A DNA stretch of 64,000 nucleotides, taken from assembly GCA_022113835.1 (NCBI GenBank), contig JAILWY010000019.1, positions 3,410,001 through 3,474,000 on the forward strand, given 5' to 3'. The notes beneath the pieces were generated by a model. That model was not told the DNA's origin and made no database searches. It worked only from the letters and a program-made list of their open reading frames with translations. Of the stretch, positions 11,401 to 23,062 are shown one piece after another; positions within the stretch are counted from its first letter, which is position 1; each line of letters opens with the position of its first letter. This DNA comes from Atopsyche davidsoni. Lineage: Eukaryota; Arthropoda; Insecta; Trichoptera; Hydrobiosidae. Position numbers and translations under genes: made by a program.

Positions 11401-11716
11401 AAAAAAATTGCAAAATAAATTTATTTGGATTGGTTTCGCACAACGCGTAGCTGTGGAGTTCTCTGAAGGTGCGGTTTTAATTAAAAAATTTGAAATAAAT
11501 TGAAAGTATTGAAATCATTAAAAAATATATTTGTGGCTTAGACTGTTTAATAGTCACTTAGTAAAATATAATTTAATATTTTTGTTTTCAACATTTTATC
11601 TGAAATTTTTGTCTCTAAGCCATGAAAAGTATATATTCAGCAGGTTAAATCTAAATTAGTAATTTATAAAATAATATTTTATATCTTTGAAACGCTGCAG
11701 CTCACATTGTTTTCAG

Positions 11717-11817
11717 TGGAAAAATAAATCTGGAGTTGAATTGCTCTTTTTTAATGACTTGTCCAAGTGATCAAGTTCGTATAGAATGGATGCTCTGCAA
11801 TTGGATATCATTACTCG
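11717..11817 (+). CDS. Candidate internal exon of an unidentified gene
   Basis: A good acceptor (CTCACATTGTTTTCAG) precedes and a consensus donor (GTAAGTG at 11818) follows a 101-nt block. One frame is open throughout: one base to complete a codon, 33 codons, one base left. The peptide starts GKINLELNCS and ends CNWISLL, with three Cys and three Trp or Met-rich segments, so it is not simple AT-derived sequence. No family recognised. The downstream intronic side (11818-11925) is also GC-balanced, with a 6-bp hairpin GCGCTC-TCG-GAGCGC at about 11827-11841, so the block may instead be part of a regulatory island. Confidence 0.28.
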
Positions 11818-11925
11818 GTAAGTGTTGCGCTCTCGGAGCGCTGATGAAGATTGACAAATTGAATGATCACGGGGAAAAGCTTTGGATGTTCCCGTCTGAC
11901 TTTGCCTCCAGTGGCCTTAATTGAA

Positions 11926-13500
11926 CAATTGCATTTTAAGGCCAAGGTCATGCATTGCTTTAGTTACTCAATAACGTAACACCGTGATGGAAAAAAATAC
12001 AAGAAATAAAAAATTAACATGAAATTTTAAAACTTTTTTCAAATGATGGGTATTGATTGATAGTTTGCAATCGACGTAAATTAATGTAATTCCAATTAGC
12101 ATCAAGGTCATAAAATAAGTGTGTGTACACACACACACTAGTAAAGATATAAAAATATTTAAGTAACAATAGTAACGTGAATTTAGAATAACTGACAATA
12201 TGACATATATGTATAAATTTTGTTGAACATTTATGCCTAAAAGTAAGAAGAAAAATTGAGGAGCTATAAATCAAATAAAAAAATGGTTATAAGTACATAC
12301 TTACAAATGTTTATATTAGACGTCAGTTGCATCTGAGTAGTATACAAATGATATTAAGTACAAAAAAAAATAGTCCATGAAATGGTTTAGACATCCGCAT
12401 ACTTATAAAAACCGAAATGCCAAATAGCCACATGAAAGATTTTTTCCCTATATATTCGTCGGTTAATTTTATTGTACTAAGTATATATTTATTCAGAATA
12501 ACAAGCTAGCTGCCTACACTAATAAAACTTGCTCTCAATGTTCCGAGTTTCATCTGACAGGAAAAAGTTGGCTCACTTATATCACATTTTACCATTCTGG
12601 AAAACAAAAGTGTAGTAAGAAAAACTTTTTACGTAATATATTAAAAGTTGGAAAATAATTTATTAGTATTTGATCCGCTGAGTCAAATGTTATCCGATTT
12701 ATTTATTCCCGCGTTATAATATTTCAAAGAGAATGTTTTAAACACTGTTGTAATAGTTTTGATAAATTAAATAATTCTTTTATAAAGTTATTGAAGACGT
12801 TATGTCTTTTTTGATATAAAACAAGTCCGAGGAAAAAACAGAAATAAAAGATCAACATTTGATTAGATTTTATTGAGAGTAGAATTTTTTATAAATTATA
12901 AAAGCTATACTTTATAATGAAGCATATATAATTTGTCTAGAAATCTCTGAAATTTAATTCAATTTAACCCTCTCCTGGTGATCTTATGTGCTTGGGAGTT
13001 CTGATTTTAATGGGTATATAACTATGCTTTTTTGGTTTGAGCATCCATCAGACGCTAATGCAATGTAGGGGTAGCTACCCGGCCTTTCAAGCTAATAGCA
13101 TTTTACCATCGATGTTTGTACAAGCAAGGGTTTGTAATGAAAACCGCATTAGTTAAAAATGTATGTACTTTTAAAAAGAACTTAAAAGTTATAAAAGTGC
13201 ATTACTTGATTAAAAACTTTTTTTTGGCTATTTTGATCTACCGATCCGGCAATAATTTTATCACAATTGAATTTAAATATTATGGGTCCTCCGCTTGTTT
13301 AATATCAACTGACGTAAAATAACACTATTGTCGATTATTCAATTTATAATTAAGACTTATTTACAATCAATATTTTAAGAAATAAAAATACAACGGAATA
13401 GAATTACAAATTTATTAAATTTAATTAAATATGGCAGGTTTTTATTTATAATTCTGTTTTGTATAGGAAAATAAAATGAACAAATTTTATTAAACTTCTG
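11926..13500. other. AT-rich stretch with small repeats
   Basis: No gene seen. It holds a GT/AC microsatellite palindrome at 12119-12138, (GT)4 followed by (AC)n, and a perfect 12-bp palindrome GGGTAGCTACCC at 13069-13080. Confidence 0.5.
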
Positions 13501-13804
13501 TTAGCAGCTTTTATGACCTCCAGAGGTAGCAAATACTTCAATCCCAAAGCACACAAAGCCAAGCGCTATTTACAATCTAACACACTCAACATTAAATACT
13601 TAAACTTACTTATACTCGGATACTACAGCGTTTATCCGTCTTGCTTGAAGTTTCTAGAAGTGTAGATCTCGCTAGGTGTTTTAAGATACAGATTTCTTCA
13701 CAAACACAGTATTATTTGTCAGAACAAACGCAAACTCGGTTATGAGTTGGTAAACTTTGAACCAACTTGATCCCTGATCACACCTTTGGCCTTTGAAATT
13801 TAGA

Positions 13805-13828
13805 ATGAGGCTACTCTGCGTCACCGCT
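13805..13828 (+). CDS. Candidate first coding exon encoding the start of a signal peptide
   Basis: ATG at 13805 opens MRLLCVTA, followed immediately by a consensus donor GTAAGTGC (13829), in phase 0. This is the arrangement of the first coding exon of many secreted insect proteins, including cuticular proteins: a few residues, then an intron. About 300 bp upstream (13500-13804) are less AT-rich than average and could hold a 5' UTR and promoter, though no TATA box or initiator is clear. No matching phase-0 downstream exon with a recognisable domain was found in the window. An 8-codon exon cannot be confirmed by sequence alone. Confidence 0.28.
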
Positions 13829-15341
13829 GTAAGTGCTCGTGTCGTCTCGTCTCGATACGATCGTTACGTTTTGTTAAGTGGATAAATTTTGTGATTAGTT
13901 TCTCCAATCGTTAGCTTGCATAAAGTTCGTAAATACGTAAAATGTACACGAATTAATTTTTAATTATTGAAATGTATGTTAAACTAATTAAAATATGGCA
14001 ACCGAAGTATTATTATTTTCTTATTTGTACATTAACGTAGTTTTAAAATTACTTTTATGAATAATATTAAACTACAATAATATTTTGTGAACATTTTTAA
14101 CATAGAATCATATTGTTGAACACTTGTTTATACTTTTCAATATACATTTGGCTGTGATATTCTGCACCTTTGGATAAAACGTTGCTGTGTTTTTTTTTAT
14201 ACTTACTTCAAATTTTGCAATGGGATACTCTAAAATATAATATATATCTACTATATATAACATAATATATTTATTTACTTCGTCAAAAGACACTAAGTCA
14301 TAAGTCATAAAAGACAAAATACCTTATGGAAATAAGAATATGAATGGCTCACTAAATGGCTTAAGTTTTTTAAAGGAAAATTTTTAAGGGATGTTTTGCA
14401 CAAAGAAATGTTAAATCTAGCAAAATATTTCAAAGTTAATGTCAAATCTTAACCACTGTTTAAGCATGTATTTTGGAAGACCGCAATGCTTAAAAGATCT
14501 CTACATTAATACATTTTTGAACTTTTTCATCATGTATATGAATTGGAAAATACATTAAAATAAGAAAAACTACTTTAGGAAACTGCTTTTGTTCTTTTCT
14601 CAGTTATCGTGGCTTATTTGACTGTCTGTGAGTTTTCGAAATTGCATCAGTTGCACGGATTCTGCAATCTCTTAACAACTGAAGATGAATGAATTCTGCG
14701 AACTTTATAAAGAAGTCGAAAGTGAAGTTTCAATTAATGAACTGAAATTTTATACGGAAGCAATATCGTTCATATTTTCAGCTTGAAATCAAGTTATGCT
14801 GTTTTACTAAAGCATTATTGAATATTTTGAAAGCGTGCATTGTCAACATCAATTATAGGTAAAAACTTTTATTTTCAATTATTAGTTCTAAGAAATATGT
14901 ATCGTTATGGTTTCCTTGTTTACTCAAATATAAAAAAAACAGTATCAACCATTTTTATAACAATAAGTTAAAATAGTAGTACATATCAATGTTTCGATCT
15001 TCAAGGGTTATAACGCAAGACGGGTATTTAATTTTTACTTATTACATGGAACGCTGATGCTGTTAATGAAGTGAGTATAATTAATACAGGGATTGTTTTC
15101 TTTGGATATTGGTAACAAACCAATCGTTTTAAAACGATCCTAGAATTGATAGCTGAAATAGTAGTTAAAATATAATGTTACTAAATAAATAAATGTTTAG
15201 AATTACTAGGGAATTATTTTTAATAATACTACTAGACGAGGAGAAGATAAAGAAAATTTAGCAATAAACGTAATCTCGGCACTCTAAAACTGTTTTAAAG
15301 CTATTTGTAAAGAAATCAGTTACGTTTTAACTAAAGCATAG
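13829..15341. other. AT-rich stretch, no gene seen
   Basis: After a short CG-containing patch with TCTCGTCTCG (13845-13870), the sequence is AT-rich and no feature could be supported. Confidence 0.5.
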
Positions 15342-15486
15342 TATTACTAATATATAGAAGATGACTCAAAGAAACTCTCAGAAAAATATCATCGTGATCC
15401 CACACAAATCACGATGATATCTTTCTGAGAGTTTCTTTAAGTCATCTTCTATATATGAACTAATGTGCCTAATCATATTAGTAATA
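15342..15486. repeat. Long near-perfect hairpin (49-bp arms, 9-base loop)
   Basis: Bases 15350-15398 are the reverse complement of 15408-15456 with two mismatches, separated by the 9-base loop CCCACACAA. The left arm contains AAACTCTCAGAAA and ATCATCGTGAT. An outer 10-bp pair (TATTACTAAT at 15342-15351, overlapping the inner arm by two bases, and ATTAGTAATA at 15477-15486) continues the symmetry if a 20-base insert after the right arm is skipped. It could be a recent fold-back element, a long hairpin precursor of small RNAs, or a microRNA-like locus. I recognise no known mature microRNA in it. Confidence 0.9.
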
Positions 15487-15721
15487 ATATAATAAACCCG
15501 TAATGGGTAATAAATACGCATCTGATTGACCAATCCGTAAATTTAAATTTTAAATTTTTAAAAGATACTTAATATTTAATTAGATACGATTAGTTCTGTC
15601 TACTGTCATATGTTTATATGGAAAACCTGATATTTATTCCGATTCTAACACAACAACGACTGCAAACAACCAACGTTGAACCATTTCAAAAATCAAATCA
15701 ACACAAAGCAATTTCGTTAGC

Positions 15722-16140
15722 AGTTTAATATTCGGACACCAATGAACGGTCTCGCTGTGATTTCATATCGCAACCGGGCGACAACAGCTGGCGGCGCGTC
15801 ACGAATACGCGCGCATTTCTACAAACGAGGACACCTCCATAGAATGTGGGGCTACTGTTCCCCTTTTACCGAGTCCCGGGACAATGGGGCGAAGTTCCCG
15901 GGCACGGGACGGCGCCCAGGATTGTGCGGATGGTTTATGTGGGGCCCCTTTGCCCCGTGTGTGAATACCTGCCGCCGGAGCCGCCGGATGAATGGGACGC
16001 CGAAATTAATATGGCGCTAATGCTCGTGATGATTGTGGCCGAGCTCCAATCAGGGTTGCCATTGTGAATCACAGCAGGTTTTCTGATGTTTGATAATTTT
16101 TCCCCGTCGACGCGTAACGCGCAAATCTTACAATTGAAAT
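15722..16140. promoter_or_regulatory. Strong GC-rich island, possible conserved regulatory DNA or small ORF
   Basis: The most GC-rich block of the first third of the window. It contains CCCGGG and GGGCCC palindromes, a run of CCGCCGGAG/CCGCCGGA, and a homeodomain-like AAATTAATATGGCGCTAATG at about 16003-16022. A 73-codon plus-strand frame (15846-16067) is open and ends with EYLPPEPPDEWDAEI and a hydrophobic MALMLVMIVAEL. A second overlapping frame is open for 92 codons. Neither matches a family I know, and overlap of open frames points to composition. There is no good acceptor and donor pair. Confidence 0.3.
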
Positions 16141-19100
16141 TTTCAAAATAGCCGTTGGTTGAATTGTTAAACGCAAAATTTGTATAAAAGTTTCAAGTCA
16201 CGCATGAATTCGAAAAATGTACTTGTATCAATCTTCGTTATTACGAAATTATGTGTTACTGTTGGAGAAAAAGTTTGCCAGCTCTGAGTTGCCTGAACGC
16301 AATGAATTTCAGGAAATTCTTTGCAGATTTATCCAGGCTTTAGTGCGATAGTCACAAAACTTGTGTTGAAGCTAGGAACAAAAAAAAAAACGTCAGAAAC
16401 ATGAGAATTCGGCGCCGTTTTGGCGCAAGTCATTCAAAATACCAACGAAGTTACTCGGCGGACTATTCTAATTACCGGTTGGCTGAAATCTTTTTTAAGC
16501 AAGTCAAGATTTTAAGCTTTGTAATAAAAAAAATTCATCCATGCATAGAAATAAATCTGGAATATTTCACTTTCCGCTGCCTTGTGTTTTTAGTTTTTAG
16601 TCAAAAATGTATTAAAGTCGGTTTATAAGTTTTACCTATAAAATACACACAACTTATAACATATTTCTGTAATCTTACAGTCAATTATTCTCTCTAATGA
16701 GCAAAATAAGGTTTTTAATTATTACTATACTTAATATTGTGGCAAACGAAAAACCTAAAATCGGTTATAAAACTCCAATTGTTAGTGAAATTATTCACAA
16801 ATATTAATAGTCCTGTAATAAAACCAACCAAGATGTATTATAATTTTTTAACTGTGAAGATTTTTACATGTAAGTTTCTCAAAAGGGTAACGTGTTGTAT
16901 TGGGAATTTTTTATATTCTTTTTATTTATATAACCACGGATTCTTAGACTAATATTAGAAAAGGTGATTTATTCTTACTTTTTATTTTAAAAGTATCCAG
17001 AGTAGTAAAATTACATAGCTGATAAAAATTATATTTAATCACATTATTTATTTATAACAATATATCGTTGGGGGCTGTGCTGCATTTTTTCTAATTTTGC
17101 CATTTTTTCTCTGATATTAAATTCATCTTCATCGTCAATTTTAACGAAATAAATTTTATCGTTTAATGCTTTAATGTCTGTTCAATTAAATATTTTTAAA
17201 CAAAAAGTTCTTAATTATAACATTTTGATTAATTATTTTAACCAAGTATCTTATTCAATAAAAAATCTCAATGAAAACCTGAAATAACCTTTTTCATCTC
17301 TTGAACCTTTCTCCCTTCCACCGATATATAAAAAAATTGTTGGTTAAAAAAAAACAAGACCACTGTACATTTATTAGAAAATAAGCCCAAATTAAAGACA
17401 AATCATCAATCACAAAGTAAAATATCTTTAAAGAACCATCGTTGATTTCTATAAAAATTATCGATTTTAGAATATTTTTGTTGATGTATCAAATTTAAGA
17501 TAATTATAATTTATGATATTTTATGTTATAAAAAAAATTGAAGCCTTGTTTTATGAATACACTTAATATATTAGATTTAAGTCTGGAATACAGTCAAGGC
17601 AATTGTTAAAAAGTATGTCATTTAGTTTTACAATTTAAAAGACCATGTGGGTTCTGCTGATTAAGGCTTTGTTATTTGTGTGTCACAATTTATATTAAAT
17701 TAATTTTCCAGTAGAATTTTTAAAGAACAAACACAAGTACATTGTACGATATGTATTTTGTTAAAGGTGGGTGTTCTATTGTAATGGTATATAATAGTTG
17801 GTCTCAAAAATATATCAAATTAAGTCAACGAATTAATACCATGATATATACTTGTTGGATAAAAAGATTGTGTAAATAAAAATATAAATTAGAAAAACAA
17901 CTTTTTAATTTATAAAATTAGTTATGTACGTTATCCAATTAATATGCAGATATATATTCCAAGAATTAATTAGACATAAGCTTAAAAATATTAATCAAAG
18001 TACGTTTATTATATAAAAATTGAGGTGGCCACTTATTTAATATTATAATCTCAAAGTTTTTAATTATTAGCTGAGAGAGTTGAATTTTTTTAATCGTTAT
18101 AATACAAGAAAATACAATTTTTTTAAATTTATTTCACGTTGTTGAATTTTTAAATAAAAATATCGCCATTAATGTTCTATCTCAGCTTAGTTGTGTGTGG
18201 AATAGTGAATAATAAAAATTATTATAAAAAAGACATTCCATTTAAGACCACTTTCTCAAGAATTGGTTTATCATTGTTTTAATTTTATTTTAACTTGCTT
18301 AGAAAAATTATTAACGTCGAATCCGAATTAACTTTTACTAATACTTCATAGACTACGAAATAGAGTTCGTTTACAAAATAAATTTTTACAATAAGTATAT
18401 TAATTTTTACTATGGTTTTCCTGAATTCGATTGCATAGCCCTCAGAAACATTACCAAAGCATTGCGTCTATATTGAGCGTTTGATTTTGAATGTGTTCAA
18501 TTCGTTCAAAGATAATATGACTCTGAATCATTATATCAATTCCCACCTACCCATTAAACCCTTTCCCGAATGATTCATTCAATCAATTATGTAACCTTAC
18601 AGTCCAAGCCCTTCCTTTATAATTCAGATATAAATTACAACAGATCTTTAAAACAGTCGCAAAAATTTAGATGATTACATTTATTAAATACAAAGAAAAT
18701 TTTGCACAAATCAATTATTCAGTCCCAAAAATGTAAAATGTTTTATCACAATTTATAATAAACAGGTGCTTTGCATATATAGTAAAGCTCCACAGAGTAT
18801 TAAAAGTTCTTTGCCATTGCTGTTTTTTTTAAGTATCATCATTCTTTGGCTAAAGCTCTCAAAAGTGAAATGTAAAAGTTTCGTATTATTTTATTACATG
18901 GAACGAAAAAGTGAACAATATATATAAAACATTGTGGTGCTTTTGAGCGTCCTATTTTAAAGTAGCTCATTAAACACATGACTCATATTGCTTGTTCGAT
19001 GTCAAAGGGTGAGTTTTTAAAATTATTTTTAAATATCAACCCTTGCTCACATCACAGCTTACTCCTTGTCGTAGAGCAACCTCTTTTAAAAGAAATATAT

Positions 19101-21024
19101 TTTTCAGGCCGACCGAAAGCAGTTAAATGAAATTTTGATACAGAAATATTAATAGGAGAAAAATCTATTACAATTTCCTTTATGAAATAAATGCTTTTTG
19201 CGTTTTTTTTTTACATTTTTCGGTGTCACTTTCAGGCAGATTGAACAAAGGAACAGGATGAAGTGTGTTTAAAATTTTATGGTTCTTGGATGTTCGAGAC
19301 ATTTTATTGCATTTTTGCAAAACAATATCAATACAAGAAGAACAATAGAATTCATGTTAATATTACTATATACAAGACATGATTAACCAATGAATATTTT
19401 TTGAATTTTTATGCTAGTATATGATTGATTTTTTCCCAACATAACATAAAATGCTTTTTAATGGTTTTCTTTACATATGATATATAAGCTATGTTCAATT
19501 TGGTGAAATACTTTTCAAAAGAAAAGTAATATATTTATATTTCTAGTCAACCATTTCTACGCAAGCCAATATTTGTTTTTAGTGCTAACAAAAAATCATT
19601 TTCAGAAATGATTGATTTTGGGAATTACAAAATATTATAAACTGAAACAAAGTGAGGAAACGAATTTTTTTTTAAAACGAATGAATACTTTTACACAAAC
19701 ATATCGAGAACAATCTTCAATGCCTTTCAAAATCACAAATTGTATTCTCCAAGAAAGCAAAAATCAGAACATTTGGATCTCATCAGATATGAAAACACTG
19801 TGAAAAGAGTATCAAAATTTTGATAAAGAACTCATTTGGACTATGATGTACAATTTTCTGTATTGAAGAATTTTCTCGTGGGAATGCAAGGCACACAGAA
19901 GACTCCAGAATAAATAATACAAGAAATAATTGTAGAGCGACTCAATTCTGCAGATGTTTTCACATAGCATTTTCGAGACAAATGTATTGTAATATATTAC
20001 GAATGCACAGAAAGGGGGGGTGAGTGGGGGTTCTACAATGCAGTAAACTCCCTTGAGCTCAGGGTGCATTGATGCCATTAAATAATTGGTACATTAACAT
20101 GCATGAACGTCATCAACAATGCGTGATTATGAATAAATGATAATCAATAAATGCATTATTTTTCTTAGTAAATATTATTTTTATCATATTTGTTAAGATT
20201 TCTTTAAAGATTTCAATAAATATAAACACAACTGTCTTGTTAAAACTATAGTAGATAAAAGTGCAGAAAACATACCTTTTACAAGAAAAGTGAACTGTTA
20301 ATTCATTATTTATCAACACATTTTAATCACACCAAAAAATAACAACAAGTAAACTGCTTGAATTGAAATCAATCTTAAAATCTAAGATTTATTTTAAGAA
20401 AAATTGTATGTATTTTAGAGTCAGTTTAGACTATTAATACTTTATCAATTTCTGTAAATTATGGTTAAAAAGATTATACTTAAAACAATAGTATGAGTGC
20501 ATTTATAAAAAAAATGGTAAATTAACGATCGACGTTTTGAGTTTCTTAACATGGAGAATCATCTTAATATGTGAACTATTACCAAATACATAAAACATAT
20601 TAGGTTTTAGCTCAGAAATGTTTTCAAATTCATGATCAACTTCTGTATGCAAAAATGCTATTTAAAAAATCCAGGTGGAAAAAGAAAGACTACACAGCAC
20701 AACTCCCCTTTCCGTAACAGGTTTCCAGTTTACAAGATCAAATTACATTCTTTTCGCAAACTTCAACCGCTAATGAATAGCGCTGTTGCAGTTACTCGGA
20801 CTGCTACGGTATTTATATACATTCAGGAGCTGAATACTATTCATTATTATTCACAAAAACCACCCCAATATTTTGCTTTTCTTTATTTTGTCTGTACCTC
20901 TACACTAGTCTTGCAGTGGTACAGAAAATTCTGTTTGCAGTTTGAAGTAAGTAATTTTGATTTTATGCACCCATTTGAATCAAAGAATTTCCCACTCAAA
21001 TACAGTTTAAAATAAAGTACTTGT

Positions 21025-21027
<3 letters not shown>
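16141..21027. other. Long AT-rich stretch, no gene seen
   Basis: Nearly 5 kb without a supportable feature. A 127-codon frame at 20632-21015 has no family resemblance; it contains a pyrimidine-rich acceptor-like site (about 20912) and a GTAAGT at 20947 but was not judged a gene. A G-run lies at about 20011-20031. Confidence 0.5.

Positions 21028-21064
<37 letters not shown>
21028..21064. repeat. (AT)n microsatellite
   Basis: An uninterrupted AT dinucleotide run of about 37 bp adjoining a GC-balanced segment on its right side. Confidence 0.95.
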
Positions 21065-21067
<3 letters not shown>

Positions 21068-21250
21068 ACAAAACAAGTGTCGTCACCACACAACTTGTGC
21101 GACAAATCTCCTCAGCAAGTAGAAATATTGTAGGGGCAGGTGTGGCGAGGATAGCTGCCACCCCTGAGGGGTGACTCGGGGGGTTGGTGAACACCCCTCG
21201 CATAACGCTCGGCCACCGGGCGGCATGTTGGTTGTATTCATCTGCCATCA
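21065..21250 (-). repeat. GC-rich segment ending in a TA tail, possible transposon 3' end
   Basis: A sharply bounded block of mixed sequence directly abuts the (AT)n run. Read on the minus strand it is open for about 60 codons (starting MADEYNQHAARWP) and would end in a TA-repeat tail, the appearance of a non-LTR or SINE 3' end. No domain is recognised and no second copy was found in the window. Classification is inference. 21251-22080 beyond it is AT-rich with homopolymer runs only. Confidence 0.25.
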
Positions 21251-22080
21251 GGCATTTGAATTTCTAAATATTTATTTTTAGCAACGCCCAGACACATGCA
21301 TTCATCTAGTTGTTTCCGCATAGCAGCACGGAAAAAAAAAAAAAGGAAATAAAAATTTTGCATTCTCACAAAAAATACTGAATATTTGAAATTTACTAAA
21401 ATATTCCGCTGGATTAAATTCAACATGTTTTTATAAATAACTGTAAGGATTAACTTTTTTTCCGTTAAAAAAATCCTTTACTTGCTCGATTTACTTTACT
21501 TCTACAAATAAACAACAATAAGATTTTTTTTCAATTAACAATTATTAAAGCCTTTGAGAGGTTAATATGTAGTTTCTCAAAATGTTTTAGTTTTTGGATT
21601 TTATCATATTGAACCTAATATTTTCGTCTTATTATGTTTTAAGATTTATTAATGATTCATAAATATTTTTCTGGGTGTGCTTTTATAAAAAGGTATTTAT
21701 TATTTTAATGTCAATTTTTAAACTGTCCATATAAATCCGAAATCTAATCTGAATCGCGTGTATCTGAAAGCAATTAAGGGTTGATTGATTCCTATTGTTT
21801 TTTCATGTATAAATTTTCATTTATAAATCAATCGGTAGTTATTATAATAAAATAAATAATAAAGGGAGTATTGATTTTTTTTAATAAACTGGTCGTTAAT
21901 CTATTTGAGTGTGAATAAATTACAAATATTGAATAACTGGAGAAATTTGGAAGTTTTACAAATGTTTTTTTTTTTTAATATATATTTAAACAAAAGTTAT
22001 ATTTTTTTTAATTTCCCTAGTATCTTGATATTTATTTAATAAAAACGTCACAATTTACATAGTTTTTCCTTACACATAAA

Positions 22081-22343
22081 TATAACAAAAGTAAGTCGAT
22101 AACAGAGACAGCGATAAAAAATGTCCCGACAAATCTAGCAATATAAGAAGTCCCGACATGAGACATGGCCGGTCTGTCTTTTATTAAAACATACGACTGT
22201 CTCCCTCACACTTTTCAATTGGGCGACTCGCATATAGCAGCCGCCTCGCAAATAATACATGAGGGATGAGACAGTTGCAGATCACGTGGGAGGTGACTTG
22301 GTTCACACAGCTCTAAAACAAATTATGTATTCAGATATACTCA
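22081..22343. other. Mixed-composition segment left of the TA repeat
   Basis: A balanced block with two TCCCGACA/TCCCGACA-like strings (about 22121 and 22152) and no coding sign. Given the transposon debris immediately to its right it may be part of an older repeat, but nothing identifies it. Confidence 0.2.
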
Positions 22344-22344
22344 A

Positions 22345-22378
<34 letters not shown>
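22344..22378. repeat. (TA)n microsatellite with one interruption
   Basis: A TA run with a single AC interruption. The transposase relic begins a few bases to its right, so the microsatellite may mark the truncated left edge of that element. A shorter TA run at 22932-22948 lies on its other side. Confidence 0.9.
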
Positions 22379-22392
22379 CCAGTGTCCAAAAA

Positions 22393-22832
22393 CAGTTTCG
22401 GGTTAATGTGTATAGTGACCATCATTGCGATATGCTGCGAAAAATTTTGGGCCCAGAGTTGCAGGAGTTTCTAGGTTTCAACTCAAGAACGTGGTTCCAA
22501 CAAGGCCTACTTGCCATGCATCCAATCAATCAATTGAAGCTGTTAACGAATTATTCCCCAAAAAGGTCATTTCACGTAGATGTAACATCAAATGGCCTCC
22601 CAGAAGCCCCGACCTTAGTCCTCTTGACTATTTCGTATGGGGATACCTTAAAAGTAGGGTTTATAAGAATAATCCGATGAACGTAATGGAATTGAATCAA
22701 AACATCAGGTCAGAAATGGCAGCAATATCGAGGGCTAAGTATCAGCGTGTTATCAACAATCTTCGTTCCAGATTAGAAGAGTGCCAGCAGCGTAAAAGTC
22801 ACCATTGGGATAACATCATCTTTTTGAAATAA
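22393..22832 (+). pseudogene. Mariner-like transposase C-terminal relic (DD41D-type spacing)
   Basis: The C-terminal part of a Tc1/mariner-superfamily transposase, the enzyme that cuts and pastes its own element. One frame begins QFRVNVYSD and reaches RTWFQQ (to about 22502). A second frame carries the rest: TCHASNQSIEAVNELF, then WPPRSPDLSPLDYFVWGYLK with the third acidic residue, then a typical tail ending WDNIIFLK before TAA at 22830-22832. Between WFQQ and TCHAS the usual D-G-A is damaged: compared with the family, about four bases including the catalytic Asp codon are missing, which also explains the frame change. If the Asp were present it would lie 41 residues before the final Asp. The N-terminal DNA-binding domain and the inverted repeats are absent. 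Dead copy. Confidence 0.85.
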
Positions 22833-23062
22833 TTTTCCATTTTGTATTCTTATAATCAACAATAAAAAAATACTTGATTACTAGTAGCTTTTGTTTTACT
22901 GAACTAACAAATACCCGATACTCTCTTTGGGCATATATATATATATTTGAATACAATTATATTAACGCTTACTTATGCTTGTACTGAAATATCATATTTA
23001 TTTATTCTTTAAGGTTATTTAATTTAAATACATTTATTTTTAAAATAATATAATATAACATT

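Noticed and set aside
20632..21015. 127-codon plus-strand frame with acceptor-like and GTAAGT sites inside
   Set aside because: No family resemblance and ordinary AT-derived residues; the splice-like sites would leave a 30-nt exon with nothing to join.
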